DNA of 64,000 bases from positions 1 to 64,000 of the forward strand of contig MU839830.1 in assembly GCA_030411725.1 (NCBI GenBank). Direction: 5' to 3'. A model generated the notes under the pieces. It was given only the letters and a program-made list of their open reading frames with translations, was not told where the DNA came from and searched no databases. Position numbers and translations under genes: made by a program. Below are positions 1 through 11,286 of this stretch, in pieces; positions within the stretch are counted from its first letter, which is position 1; every line of letters starts with the position of its first letter. Source of the stretch: Echria macrotheca (taxonomy: Eukaryota > Ascomycota > Sordariomycetes > Sordariales > Schizotheciaceae).

Positions 1-99
1 ACTCCCTTGGGTGTGTTGTATTCCCACACCAATATCTCATGGACATGGTTTTGGGTTTTGTTTGTTATTTTTTTTTGTTTCCCCTTCCGGTTCGTTTAA

Positions 100-124
100 C
101 CCCCCCCCCCCCCCCCCCCCCCCC
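100..124. repeat. Homopolymer C tract (25 C)
   Basis: An uninterrupted run of 25 C lies upstream of the GATA exons, probably in an intron. Length variation or assembly error is likely here. Confidence 0.9.
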
Positions 125-207
125 TATTGATTCCGGCCCCATTGCAAAACTGTTAGTGTTGATATGTAGCTTCCTACTTATTACTCACAAATACCTCGTG
201 AAAATAG

Positions 208-798
208 ATCCGGCAAAGTGCCCAGGAACTACTCAAATTCACAAACACCTATCGACAATACCGAGCCACAGCCGAGAGCGATGGAAAACCCCGGTTCGGC
301 GCGCTACCAAAGGAGATTGACATCCTCTCCATGACGCAGCTTAGCTGGGGTTTGTTGCATGCCGTGAGCGACATCAGCATCCACAACCAGAGGCTGGCAG
401 TCCGGGATGAAGCCTCGTGGTTAGGGTTAGGGGGCGGCGGCGGTGGGCGTCCGCCGCCCGAGAAGGAGCAGGCTGGTGATGATTATCAGCTGCAGTCGAA
501 CCGGCGGCGGATGATGAAACGCAAGAGGGTGAGTTCTCCTCCTCCTCCGATAGATACCCATTTCCTTGCTCATGTGCCCATGTTCTTCACAACGCTTGAC
601 ATTTTTTTCTTCTTCTGACTCTTTCGTCGCCTTATTTAGGGAGATGACATGTTTAGCAGCACTTGTATCGACTGTGGAGTGCACGACAGTCCATGTTGGA
701 GACGGGGGCCTGCGGGGCCTTGTACGCTCTGCAATGTGTGCGGGTTGTTGTATGCCAAGAGGATACAGACTGTTGAGAGTTTGCCGGGCTTATCATGA
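208..798 (+). CDS. GATA-type zinc-finger protein, C-terminal part (5' end incomplete)
   Basis: The last two exons are visible: about 208..528 and 640..798, joined in frame across a 111-base intron (GTGAGT...TTTAG). Exon 208 follows an AG at 206-207; earlier exons would lie in or before the C-run or outside the window. The C-terminus carries a GATA finger, C-X2-C-X18-C-X2-C: CIDC, then SPCWRRGPAGP, then TLCNVCGLLYAKR, ending 12 residues later at TGA 796-798. Such fingers bind GATA motifs in nuclear DNA. A finger at the extreme C-terminus recalls the White Collar-2 layout, but no PAS domain is seen here, so that is only a comparison. The preceding exon is helix-rich (around ALPKEIDILSMTQLSW), then Gly- and Arg-rich. 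ATG 331 could also be read as a start. Confidence 0.75.
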
Positions 799-1357
799 CT
801 GGGGAACTGAAGGAAATATACCTACGCGGTGCGGGTTTGGTTTATTTTGAGGGGAAAGGATTCCGGGAGCAATAGAAATCCGGATGAAATTGAGATACCT
901 TTGTTTTCTGTTGTATGCACAGAGGAAACCGCCGTCTCATAGGATGCTCATGTTTCCACATCTGCTACTGCTACACAGGCAGGTGCGGTCGGATGTTTTG
1001 GTCTCGGGTGCGATGCGTTTGGATTAGGGGGGGGGGGGGGGGGGTGGAGGGGGGTAATAATAAGGGGTTCGCCCATGGTTGTTGACCTCACTTTTCGTTC
1101 GCACCTCTCTCGCCATTCAAACACCACTCTTGACCCACAAGCCTGAGAATACACAAAAAGCTATTAAAATAGACGAGCGATACAATCGTGTATTCAAGGC
1201 CGTTTGATACGCTACTTCACTACCTTCTGTAGCTACCTACTTGGACGCCCCCTTTTCCTCCTAGAAGCCAGAGAATAGTGAGTACCATGTCCAAAGAAAT
1301 CGAACGGTGAGAAACTCGGCCGAAGGAATGTGGAAAAGAAAATACCCTCAACGCCCC
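799..1357. other. Intergenic, GATA gene to PLD-like gene
   Basis: The two genes converge here. Apart from the G tract I see no coding signal; this should hold the two 3' UTRs. Confidence 0.6.
1027..1044. repeat. Homopolymer G tract (18 G)
   Basis: An uninterrupted run of 18 G is followed by more G-rich sequence (to about 1056). It lies between the GATA and PLD-like genes. Confidence 0.9.
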
Positions 1358-3606
1358 CTACACTGCCTTGTCGTTCTGTGACAGCTTCCAAAGATGGTCC
1401 CAGCAGCCTGTGCGCCAGGCGTCAATTGTCGCCTTGGTCTCAATCCAAACGCCATGTTCTTCGTTGAAACTCGGGTACGCATTGTCGCTGCCGACGTAAA
1501 GCAACTCGTCGTCAATGCAGACAACCTTGCTGTGATTGGCGCGATCTTTATTAGCACCTGCGATGCGCCTCAGCTTGAAGTATTTGTTGACCTCAGTTTC
1601 GTTGTCGCCCAGCGCTATCGTGTTCATAACGTCAGCCAGGCGGTCTCTGTAGTCTTGCAGGAGAAGCCGGTCATCGTATCCACCAGTGCCATGAGGGCTC
1701 AAGATGGCCTCGATTGTGACCTTATTCCTGATGCATTCGCCGAATGCGTAGAATAGGTCTTCGGTGTGGATATATCTCGTTAGCGACAAGATCCCCGTCA
1801 CGGAGACAAGGGAGTCCACATAAACATGGAAGCTTACCATACGGCCACAAATACCCGTCCCACTTCTTCTTCGCCGCTGCTTCGACGCTATCGACCACCT
1901 CTTTCCATTCCTTCTGCCTCTTCGGGTCGAGGCCATAGAAAGCGAAATGTTCCACGCTCATCTTGACAGACTTCTTGGCGGCTAGGATGGCCTGAACGCG
2001 AACGCGTCTGCTGGCCCACGCAGCGGGGTGGATGTTCATCTGTGCAAGCGTCCTCTGGATGTCGACATTATCATCCTCTACCTGTTCCCGAAACCGTGTA
2101 ATCTCGGAGAGTGCGCCAAGCTTGAACCACGGCGGCAGGGTCTGCACCAGGTGCCAGACGATGTTGAGGGCCAGGTCCCGCAGGGCATCAATCATTTGCA
2201 CTGGGAACTGAACCTCCGTCATCTTTCCATGCCAGTCTCCGAGTTTCGCAACGGTCAGAACGGGAATTGTCCCTGCGGCTTGAGTCGTGCTGACGGCTTT
2301 GTCCGTGGTCTTCTTGTTGGCGAAGAACATGGGCACCTCGAAGACGTTATCCTTGTCCCTAGGTGTCCAAGCCTTGGTCTCCTTACTGCTGAGATTGGCC
2401 TTGCGGAGGTAACACCTGGAGTCCGTGATGTGGTTGCGGTGAAGATAGCTGTTCGACGATGTCATGTTAGCTGAAGCGGGAAGAAGCGCCGTATTTAGTA
2501 GGCAGTTGACGGGTGAGATTACCTCCAAAAGTAGTTGCAGTACTTGTGTGCTGAGACAGCCGCTTCGCCATGGATCTTAGCCTGCGTGTCGTAGATCTTG
2601 GCTTCGCCGACCTTGTACTCGGCCCAGTAGTTCGCGCCCCCTGTCATGATGTGGGTGCCGTTGACCGCCAATATCTTGCCATGATTCCAGCTGATTCCTG
2701 GGAATCCGCGCCGCATAAGGGTCGTCACTATGAAGTCTGCATTGTACTTCTCGACACTTGCCATGATTCCCTCACCAGTGGAGGTACCCTTCAGTGTGTC
2801 AGAAAACTTGGAAAGCAACAATTTGAGCCACTCAGCCGCCTCTTTCGCTGGCGCTTCGAAGTCCTTGGCGTCCTTCTCTTTGGTAGACGCATCAGTTTGG
2901 AGGCTGTAATACTGAGAGTCAGCAGTGTTAGAGAGAACAGAGGAATTTGCACACACCTTGGTGTAAAGTCTGGACCGTAGAACCCAACATAGAGCTCAGC
3001 CTTGCGATTGGTGATCCGTGGCTCGTCGCCGTTCCAGAACATGTTGCGGAACTCGGCTGCTACTGTGTTCGTCCAGGCCTTCGAGCCAATGTTTACTGTG
3101 TCGTCACCCCAGATTCCTATCAAGAATCGGATGATGGGCCTGACATTTTTGGCTGAGCCTAAGCCGTTGACAATGGTCACAATTTTGTCGGCGATGCTCT
3201 TGCCCTCATAGGGGTGGGTTCTAGTTTTCTCAATGAAGAAGTCAGAGACATTGCCGCCCAAGTGAGTGATATCGATGAAGAAGTCGCCTTCGAGGTTGGG
3301 GCGAAATGTTTCCTCGCCCTTGACAATGACTTGAAGAGGTGCGGCACTTTCAGCGAGTGTATCAATGAAGGCCTCTTCAAGAACGCTGCCGGTGGGTGGG
3401 CTCCAATTTGCTTCCGCATCAGGTGTATCGCCAGGCGGCCAAACAGACCGGGGAATAGACACGTGGAAGCTCGGAGGAGATTCGGTGCGTCCAAACCCCA
3501 GGCTGACGTTGAATGTTTTTTCGTAAGAAACGCCAGCCATCTGCGGATTTGGGCCAGGGTCGATCTTGTTGATGATTTTCTCGAGGTCTTGCAAGGTTTT
3601 CGCCAT
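1358..3606 (-). CDS. Phospholipase D-superfamily protein (two HKD motifs, first one altered)
   Basis: Four exons: 3606..2957, 2903..2523, 2448..1855, 1775..1358 (680 aa), with introns of 53, 74 and 79 bases; all phases close. The start is the ATG of MAKTLQDLEKII; the frame runs further up only through a TTG. Motif 1, NHGKILAVNGTHIMTGG, begins near residue 290. Motif 2, NHSKVVCIDDELLYVGS, begins near residue 622 and fits HxKxxxxD. In motif 1 the D position is Asn. PLD enzymes use the two His as nucleophile and acid/base on phosphodiesters, and both His and both Lys are kept, so activity is plausible. No signal peptide or membrane segment is visible. It could be a phospholipase, nuclease or other phosphodiesterase; the substrate cannot be read from sequence. 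Confidence 0.88.
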
Positions 3607-5821
3607 GGTGGGTGTGTGAGATGGCTCGTCTTTTCGGTCCAAAGAGAGGCAGATTGTGTTGGCTGTTTGGAAGGGCAGTAAGATCTCAACGAAGTGTAAG
3701 ATGTGCTGTATCTCTCGCTTGGAGGAGAGCCGACTCGCCGGGGGTATTTATCTTCACTCGACACCACTGGAGAACCAAGAGGGTCAGTGCTGGGAGGACG
3801 GGGGGACTTATACCGTACGATCTAAAGTAAAGCTCGTTAAGGGTGAGGGAAGTGACTTCCAGTGAGCTAAACCAACAGTCAGTCCCTGTCTGTACGACCT
3901 CAACAACGCCATCTTCTATCTTCAGCCCGCCACAACCAATGTCGCAACCAATCAGCAAAGGTCATCGGCGAATCACTGCCAGGAAGTTCGACCACCACAT
4001 GTCTGCAATGACGCTTGACGATGCACAGAAGTGCGAATGAACGACCGCTTCGTCGTGGTGATGTTGTCACGCTCGCCAAGATGAGGAACATGAGGCTGGC
4101 TGAAACTCCTGAAAGGAGTTAAGTCTCATGCCCCCAAAAGCTTAGCAGTCAGCCCACGATGTCTTGCATGCGGGGTCGGGGTCTAGAACCCTGCGTCAAC
4201 GTATCCTCTTTATCTAGGTGTCTCGGGGATATCGGTTAATCGGCCGGAGCGCTTTCGCGCGGGGGGGAGTAGACGAAAGTCATGAGTCTCGTGTTAGCTC
4301 TTCTTTGGCCTCGGATTGTGTGTCCAGCGCCGTGCAAGATGTTGCGCTGCGAGGATTCCGCGGCTGTATCAGGATTTCCTCAAGTTTCTCATAGATGTGG
4401 CTGGACTTCGCAGGGTTCAGTGCTGGGCCAACCATCTGCGCGGGGCGAAATAGAGAGCAGAGCACCGCCTTGCACAAGATCGATGCGAATGTTGAACGGG
4501 TAGGTGTGCCGTTTTTCTCTGCGATAATTGACGTGATAATAGACTGATGGATGTAATAATTATATGGTCTTGATGTCGAAACAACCTGAACTTCTGATGA
4601 AAATGAAATGGCTAACAACTGGCGGTTGGAAAGTGGCAGGTCTGGTGAAGTTCTTCTGCGGGAGAGATAAGTTCCGTGTCTGCAATCTGTTAGGTGTGGA
4701 AGGAGCTGTTGGGCCAGGCAGGAGCACCCAGGGCAGGTGGAAGGCACGCATGGACCCAGGGCATTGTATTTGGCCAGCAACAGGCTCCCCTCTCCTCTTT
4801 AACAAAACAAGCATCTTTAGCATCAGTCTCTCAGAGTGTATAAATGCAGCACAGTCGCTGCCTCCAGTCTAGTCTAGTGACCGTTCACCTCCCCAGCCAC
4901 AATGCCACCCCCTTCTCATCCGTCCCCAGTCTAACCTTCAACTCCCTCGCTCTTTTACATGTACATGTAGTCAGGCCGTCCAGATCTGTAAAGCCGCCAA
5001 CCTCCTGTCGCGTGGTCTCATTAAGCGCGCAAATCGTAACCAGGCTCGAGTTCTTGATTACCTGCATCCTCACAGATTGGTCGTACATCATCTAGTAGGT
5101 ACCTATATACGTCGTAACTGGAGGGCTATCCTGATAGATTGCCTGGCATCTGTTTCCATCGAGAGGAATATTTAGCCGAGGGACTGAAAAGGGGCCTCTG
5201 AGGCTGTGCGGCGGCGGTCTTGGGAAAAGAGAAACACAGGACAAACCAGCCACAGCTCAGCTCAGGACGACGAACGAAAAAGGAAATTGCATGTGCCCAG
5301 ACTCGCCGCACACAACGAGGCTGTAATAATAAATGTGACCAGCTATACTTTACCGTATGTTACCCCTGAATGGGCCGCATCTTGTTGTTTACCTAGTATT
5401 CCGTACCTGCCCAAATTTTCATCCACTTTTACGGCTCTCAGCCTTTCTCATACTCGGAAGACATATGGTAGATGGGTATTCTGTCTCTGGCTTGATGGAA
5501 AGCTACCTAGCTACTTTGTAGATATTCATGTATTGTTTCGATTACTCGTTGCGTTACTCCGGCAACCACGGTCAACTTGACAAAGACTGGAAGCCAGATG
5601 CAGTTCAAAAGTACATAAACGGTATATAAACCTGGATACTCAGGTCATGAAACCGGCTAGTTTATTATCGAGAGCACTTCAGTGTAAACGACCAAACGAG
5701 CAGAATGGGTAATGCGGTTGTATTTCGACGCCTCTAAAGGAAAGAGATAGGCGGCCGTATCCCAGAAAAAAGCCAGAGAAAGACCACGCGCAGTCCTCAC
5801 AGCCGAAGTGTTATCCAGGCC
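3607..5821. other. Long intergenic region with one dispersed repeat copy
   Basis: No convincing gene. A minus-strand frame at 4280..4435 could encode 51 aa (from MVGPALNPAKSSHIYEKLEE) but has no support. A copy of the GGCCAGGCAGGAGCACCCAG repeat lies at 4708-4820, with a TATAAA just downstream near 4838. A short G-run is at 4261-4267. The rest looks non-coding, with many in-frame stops. Confidence 0.5.
4708..4820 (+). repeat. Dispersed repeat R2, copy 1
   Basis: Contains GGGCCAGGCAGGAGCACCCA, then GGAAGGCACGCATGGACCCA, then an AACAAAACAAGCAT end. Related copies are at 20184-20296, 35412-35526 and (inverted) 38425-38534. No ORF or clear terminal repeat is seen. Confidence 0.8.
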
Positions 5822-7153
5822 CTAAGAGTCCGGATAGCAGACCTCGGCAACAACATACAGGCTGAGACGGTCCGGCGCACCGCACCACTGATTGTTATCC
5901 CCCGCGCACAGCTGACTGCACTCCTCTTCCGGAGCAACCCAACCACCGAGATAATTCCCACAGAAGCACTGGCTCGCGTACTCAAGACCAAAGTACTCAT
6001 AACCCTGACAAAACGCAGCGCACTTCTCGACCGTCATGTCGTCAGCCCGGAGTACGTCATCCGCCAGCGTGCGCTGCGCCGTATCATCCGTCCAGCAGCC
6101 CTGGTAGTGAAACCCCTCGACCTCATCAAGGTTCGTCACGATCTGCTCGACACCACTCCAAAAGACATTCATCCGGTCCGCGTCGCCGCACACGTCCCCG
6201 TAGTCGCCGCCGCAGCGCATCGCGCACTCGGCCTGCGGTCTCTCGGCCGCCGAGTCCCGCAGCGCCGTGCCGCAGAAGCACTGCGTGCCGTACTCGACGC
6301 CGAACCAGGCGTATCCAGAGCAGGCGGCCGCGCAGGTCTCGAGCGTCATGGTTGGGTCGCGAACAACCCTGCCGGTCAGCGACGGGCTCGCCGCGCTGTC
6401 AGTGTAGCAGCCCTGGTAGGCGTACCCGCCGGCCACGGTCTCGGGGGACGCGACGGGGGCGCCCCACACATTAATAAAGTTCCTGCCGCCGCAGAGCGTG
6501 CGGTCGTCGCCGGCGCAGGGGAAGTCGCAGTCGGTTTCTTTCGCGGGGGTGGCCGGAGCGGCGTTGCCGCACCAGCACTCGCGGCCGAACTCGAGGCCGA
6601 AGTAGCTGAAGTCGCTGCAGTGGGCGGCGCACTTCTCGGCCGTCATGTCGTCGGCGCCCAGGAGGTTGTCGGGGAGCACGCGCGGGTTGCCGTGGTCGAC
6701 GAAGCAGCCGCGGTATGGGACGCTCAGGGACTGGTCCGGGACGCGCGGGGTGTAGGCGTTGTTGATGTAGACGTCCTGCACGTCGGCGGCTCCGCACGTT
6801 GTCTGTCCCGTCTCATCGCCGGGGCAGGTGAAGGTGCAGGCGGCGCTGGGGTCGTCGGCTGACGGGGCGGCGGCACCAGCATCCTGGACGTTGTTGCCGC
6901 AGTAGCACTCGCGGCCGAACTCGAGGCCGAAGTATTTATAGTCGGCGCAGAAGGCGGCGCAGGTTGCGACCGTCATGGTGTCGGACGCCGTCTGAGCGCC
7001 GTTCAAGACTCGGGCCCCGTTGGTCTTGCCGGCGTAGCATCCGAGGTGGCTGTATGGTTCATCGGTGCGGCGGGAAGATGGGAGGGCTGAGACGGCGCCG
7101 GTGAGAAGAAATAAAGAGAGTGTAGCCCGGATGGCTGAACGAGTGGAAGCCAT
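5822..7153 (-). CDS. Secreted protein with four WSC domains
   Basis: Single exon, 443 aa. The N-terminus is a signal peptide (SLFLLTGAVSALP). Four similar Cys-rich units follow, at about residues 36-133, 143-232, 243-331 and 347-440. Each opens with a GCY/GCF/GCW segment, has a C-x3-C run (CAAFCADYKYFGLEF and variants) and an EC[YW]CG or QCFCG motif, and closes with a CxGD- or CPGD-like stretch. That is the WSC domain, a putative carbohydrate-binding module of yeast stress sensors and many secreted fungal proteins. No transmembrane segment, catalytic domain or GPI-type tail is visible, so it is probably a secreted wall- or glycan-binding protein rather than a sensor. The start is supported by the signal peptide. 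Confidence 0.95.
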   Translation of the reverse strand: MASTRSAIRATLSLFLLTGAVSALPSSRRTDEPYSHLGCYAGKTNGARVLNGAQTASDTMTVATCAAFCADYKYFGLEFGRECYCGNNVQDAGAAAPSADDPSAACTFTCPGDETGQTTCGAADVQDVYINNAYTPRVPDQSLSVPYRGCFVDHGNPRVLPDNLLGADDMTAEKCAAHCSDFSYFGLEFGRECWCGNAAPATPAKETDCDFPCAGDDRTLCGGRNFINVWGAPVASPETVAGGYAYQGCYTDSAASPSLTGRVVRDPTMTLETCAAACSGYAWFGVEYGTQCFCGTALRDSAAERPQAECAMRCGGDYGDVCGDADRMNVFWSGVEQIVTNLDEVEGFHYQGCWTDDTAQRTLADDVLRADDMTVEKCAAFCQGYEYFGLEYASQCFCGNYLGGWVAPEEECSQLCAGDNNQWCGAPDRLSLYVVAEVCYPDS

Positions 7154-8293
7154 GGTCGGGATCGGTTGGAATAGTGTGTTGTTCTTGTCGGTAGACCTTC
7201 AAGACAGAAGTGGGAAAGAGACGCCATATAAAAAGAGCCTCGGGGGCCCTGTCCGCTGGGGAAGACTCGACAGGGTCCCCGGTTGTATGTCTGGGCATCG
7301 TCCTTCATAATCATGGGGTTGCGGTCCCGGTATCCAGGCACCCGCATGATGGGCACGTCTCGACTTTCAGGTGCAGGGAAGCTATCCGTAGCTGGGGTAG
7401 CCGGTCCCCCGGAGCTGTTTTCATCACATCCTCCTGGAGGAAGCGGGACCCATCAGAGACCTCTCTGTGCCTGAATCCTTCCTGCCAAAACGCGCCACCT
7501 TTTGGCGGGCCAAGGTAACGGTTCTCCATGCCGCTATCGATTCGTGGTGGATCGGTGATGGAGTCGGACATATTTCCCAGCGGGTCCAAATTTCGATGGC
7601 AACCGAGAAGGACGGGCGTTCTCGGCTCGAATTTGTCTCAGCAAGTTCTTTCCTAGGACGACAAAACGGAGCAATAACGACAAGTTCAGGGGACAGACAG
7701 GGTCTAGACTGTCTCTTACAGTATATCTCTCCCACAGATACAGCCGACTCCACTTCCCCCATCTACTATGTACGGCCCAGCTGTCAAATTCCACAACGTC
7801 GTATCGGTTTTTGATTATTGTGCTTCCTGGTCCGAGTCTCCACGGCTCTCGTAGCCGCGGCTGAACTTGACGTCCGTGCGATATCGTGTTCATTCACCGG
7901 TTGAGCCTAGATAACGCGTCGAGACGCTAGACATAGTCAGAGGATTGATCCATGGTCTGCAAGACCGTTCCTTACATGTTGCTTAACCTGCCCAGAAGCG
8001 GCCGGTCTCGGCACTACGGCGAGGTGGGCCGACGCCGAAAGCTTGTTGATCGTAGCGTTGATCGCAGCTCTGAGAGGTCTTCAGATGTTGCCAGTTTAGG
8101 GCTGAGAACTCCGCAAGAAATGGGAGGGGAGAAGCCCGAGGGCCATATCATCGTATTGAAGACTTGAAATGTACAGCTTCAGCGCCTCACCCATACATGG
8201 CTGCGCAGTCTATGATCTACCCAAAGCAGATATATCTACAGATCCTTGCGAGTTTGTTCTTTATGTTCACCTATTACCAGTTAGTCCAGATTC
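7154..8293. other. Intergenic, WSC gene to S28 gene
   Basis: Upstream region of the WSC gene and downstream region of the S28 gene. A TATAAA-like box (ATATAAAAAG) at about 7226-7235 lies some 75 bases upstream of the WSC start on that strand. No other gene is recognised. Confidence 0.5.
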
Positions 8294-10003
8294 TCAAGTA
8301 TCTTCCCTGTGTCGTATACCCCTTGACTCCCTCCACTGCTCCATCCAGGCCCTGACAAAGTCCACCTGGGCTTGTTGTACCTCGACGACTGGTTTCGGTG
8401 GCAAATCCGCCGTCGTTTCGTTCGGGAAGATACCATACTCGTCCCAGTGATGGACGCCATTTTTTATGAGGATGAAGGGCTCATCGATGGTGCTCTTCCG
8501 TTCCGGTAATCCTATCGCATGCGGTGTGGCGGCTCGCCATGGGTCTCTCTCCCCATCAATGATGGCGAGCCGCGGATAGCTGATGTGGAAACCGCCGTGC
8601 TTGTTGATGGACTTAACGTCGGCCACTGTCGAAATGTTGAAGGCCTCCTTGCATATATACGACGTGTAGTTCAGATCAACCAGCCGCGACATTAGAGGTA
8701 GTTGGTTCTCAGGAACGCCGGAGCCAGTGACGAGGTAGCCCCACTCGGTGCAGAACTGGTAGGGCCAGGACCGCCACCTCCCATGAGTCTTGTTGTCCCG
8801 ATGGTAAAACTCGGAATCGTAGTTGGTGAGGCACCCATCTAGAGTGTAGTTCCTCCTGAGGCAAGGTTGGATGACGGTCAAATTGGTATGTCCGATGTAA
8901 TTGAGCATCGGGTTTGTTAGAGGGTGTACCTCATCGTCATAGCCTCCCTCACTGATCAGCTCCTTGACTTCCGACCGCCTGGAAGCAAGTCCAGGATACA
9001 GAAGCGTGTCTGAGGTGAGATTGGCACAAAAGTAGTCAAAGTCGGGGCTGTTTTCTTCTGGGTCCCAGTTCTGCCCCTGTAAGCCAAAAACACCCGATGA
9101 GATGGAATTGGCAAAATCATCGGCGCGGGTGACATTTCCCAGTCCAAATACCGCCTTGAGACGCTCGACATATTCGGTGTCAGCCTTGCTAGTCAGGATG
9201 GTATCGACAATGTGTGTGAGCTTCTGCAGAGCAGTCACGCATCCCGACGGAGCAAAAAGTCGAACCGCCTCGTGGTACTGCCAGTAGTCGTAGATGGCCT
9301 CGGTTACCCCCGAGGAGGAGATGGCACCCCAGTAGACGTCGGGATAGAGCTTCCGCAGGAAGGCTACCATGGCGCCGGCGTACGACCCGCCATATGCAAT
9401 GTATGCGGTGTTGGGTGCCGTCAAGTTGATATGTTCGAAGCCTTCGAAAACCACGTTTTTGGCAAAGTAGGCCATGTCGGCGATTGCCTGGTCGGTCGAG
9501 AGAAAACGCATATTCGAGGTGCTGAAATCGTCTGCCACCAAACTTTTGCCGTAATAGCGGTGTTCTAGAATCACGCCAATGCCGTTGGTAGCCTCAGCCA
9601 ACTTTGCAACGATGCCTTTTTGCAAGAACGGGAGTCGATCTACACCGCTTGTCTCGCCGCCTTGAAGGACCATGACGGGCCCTCCGGCCTGGTAATGGGC
9701 CGCATCGAACCAGTAACGCAGATTGAAAGTGGCGTCGGAATGTGGCTCGTATGCCGAGTCGTTGTGAAAGTGATCCACGGGGACCCGGATCCAGCGCGCG
9801 GGATACAGTTCAGTGAGGTTTTGGCTCGTTGGCTGGGGGTCGCCGACGGTCTGGTCAGGTCAGCGTCAAATGTTGCGATTCCAGCGGTGGATGGGCTTTA
9901 CCCGTAGTTTTAAATCACGAGTACTCAGAGGGGCTCTGAGGGCAGCACTGGCGGCCTGGATGAAGCCCAGCGCCCCGAGGAGCAAAATGCCGGGCGGTGA
10001 CAT
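8294..10003 (-). CDS. Serine carboxypeptidase S28 family, secreted
   Basis: Two exons, 10003..9902 and 9850..8294, with a 51-base intron (GTAAAG...GACCAG); 552 aa. The small first exon supplies a signal peptide (GILLLGALGFIQAASA), which supports the ATG at 10003. The Pro-X carboxypeptidase/DPP-II family (MEROPS S28) has an alpha/beta-hydrolase Ser-Asp-His triad. The nucleophile is Ser about 190 in YGGSYAG; the likely Asp is in AIIDGERDPWR and the His in GVHHWDEYG. VPVDHFHND and HRYYGKS are further family landmarks. Several N-x-S/T sites fit secretion. The family cleaves C- or N-terminal to proline, so extracellular peptide digestion is the likely role. Family assignment is firm; exact specificity is not. 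Confidence 0.94.
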
Positions 10004-10578
10004 GGCCGATGGTTGTTTGATGTACGACCTCCCCGTCCGTCTCCAGTCACATATGGGGTCGCGGGAGTGTACTTAGCTTTCTAGGAAAATGGGGTCCCCA
10101 GGCTTTAAACCGTGCAGCGACTCGTGATGAGATGACCAAGGCAGACTTGTGGGAATTACCCCCAGATTTGGCAGGCGTTGCTGGCAGTTGCGGAGGGGAA
10201 AATGCGCCGCAATATCCGCAATCCTATCGGCAGTGATCTCCCGACTCGGCGTCGTCCGGAGATAAAGCCGTGTCGGAAATGCGGATCTTTCGCTGACGGG
10301 CGGCACAGGAGGTCGACACGCAATTAACGAGTCAAAAACGCGCTCTGAGCAGGACCGAACAGCAGGAGCGAACGCTGGGAAAGGAGGATTTGGATGGCGA
10401 CGCGATCTGCATGCAGTCAAAGGTGGGGCATCCGTTTCGCCATCGGAATTATTTTCAGCGGTCTTTTGTCAGCTGACCGCAGTGATTGACCCCCTGTCAA
10501 CAAGTGACGTGATGCGTCGTGTCTCGATATTGTCATTTACTTCTTGCACTATAATACACCTGCTCCCCAATACCTATT
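10004..10578. other. Intergenic, S28 gene to small secreted-protein gene
   Basis: Serves as the S28 upstream region. No gene or repeat recognised. Confidence 0.5.
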
Positions 10579-11286
10579 TCAGCTGATTTCCATCTTGGAC
10601 ACTTCCTGGTAGCACCGCACCTCAACAGCAAACTGGTGACTCGCCCACGCATCGGCCGGCAGCTCGTCCAGGTCGGCGCACTGCGCGACCAGCGTAACGG
10701 GCACGCAGTCGGTCGGCACTTCCTCTCCGCCATACACATACTGGACCGTGATAAACCTGTTGGTGTCGCCGTAGTACGGCACCATGTTGTTGCATGCCGC
10801 AAATGTCCCGGCGCCCTCGTCCTGCCAATTGCGCAGCGTCGGATACCACGCCGCGCTTCCGCCGATGGATGCAAAGGAGCCCGGTCCGGCATTGACGTAG
10901 ATCGAGTGCTCCTTGGGGTATGTTTGGTCGAACTGCCGTGGTCCCTGGATCGTGACGCCGAACGGCGCCGGCGGCGATGCGCCATCCGTGATGATGGTGG
11001 TCTCCCCGCTCGCCACCTGTTCCGCCGTGCCGTTCTCGTAAAAGACACGGCCGGGAGACTTGGTCGAAGGGGCTGTAAGCACTGCGACATTCTGTGCGGC
11101 GCCTACGTGGATCGTCGAGAAAACCCAGTTGTGGATCGAGGGGTTCATGTCCTTGCTCGCGTCGACCTTGGCGATGAGCATGAAGCCGAGCGACTCGGAC
11201 GGCTTCTTGGGACTAGGCGTCTGTCGCTTCGCTGGCGCACCGAAGCACAGGGAAACGAGACTGATAAAGGTGAGAAGGCTGCGCAT
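10579..11286 (-). CDS. Small secreted protein, DUF7907-like
   Basis: Single exon, 235 aa. The first 16-20 residues (SLLTFISLVSLCFGAPAKR) are a signal peptide followed by a KR that may be a Kex2-type site. The body contains LGFMLIAKVD, HNWVFSTIHVGAAQNVAVL and YPTLRNWQDEGAGTFAACNN. This arrangement (an extended opening strand, a W-x-[LF] 'H-x-G' segment, a Cys-containing C-terminus) resembles a family of secreted ascomycete proteins catalogued as DUF7907. That assignment is from memory and tentative. Three cysteines after the signal peptide suggest one disulphide plus one free Cys. No enzymatic motif is seen. Confidence 0.85.
   Translation of the reverse strand: MRSLLTFISLVSLCFGAPAKRQTPSPKKPSESLGFMLIAKVDASKDMNPSIHNWVFSTIHVGAAQNVAVLTAPSTKSPGRVFYENGTAEQVASGETTIITDGASPPAPFGVTIQGPRQFDQTYPKEHSIYVNAGPGSFASIGGSAAWYPTLRNWQDEGAGTFAACNNMVPYYGDTNRFITVQYVYGGEEVPTDCVPVTLVAQCADLDELPADAWASHQFAVEVRCYQEVSKMEIS

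Noticed and set aside
39..320. 93-codon frame through the poly-C run
   Set aside because: The polyproline is created by the C homopolymer; the following GATA exon uses another frame.
419..434. TTAGGGTTAGGGGG, telomere-like repeat
   Set aside because: Only two units, and it lies in the coding exon of the GATA gene as Leu/Gly codons. Not a telomere.
6107..6862. 251-codon plus-strand frame opposite the WSC gene
   Set aside because: A GC-rich antisense shadow of the WSC repeats; low-complexity Ala/Val/Arg composition and no motif.
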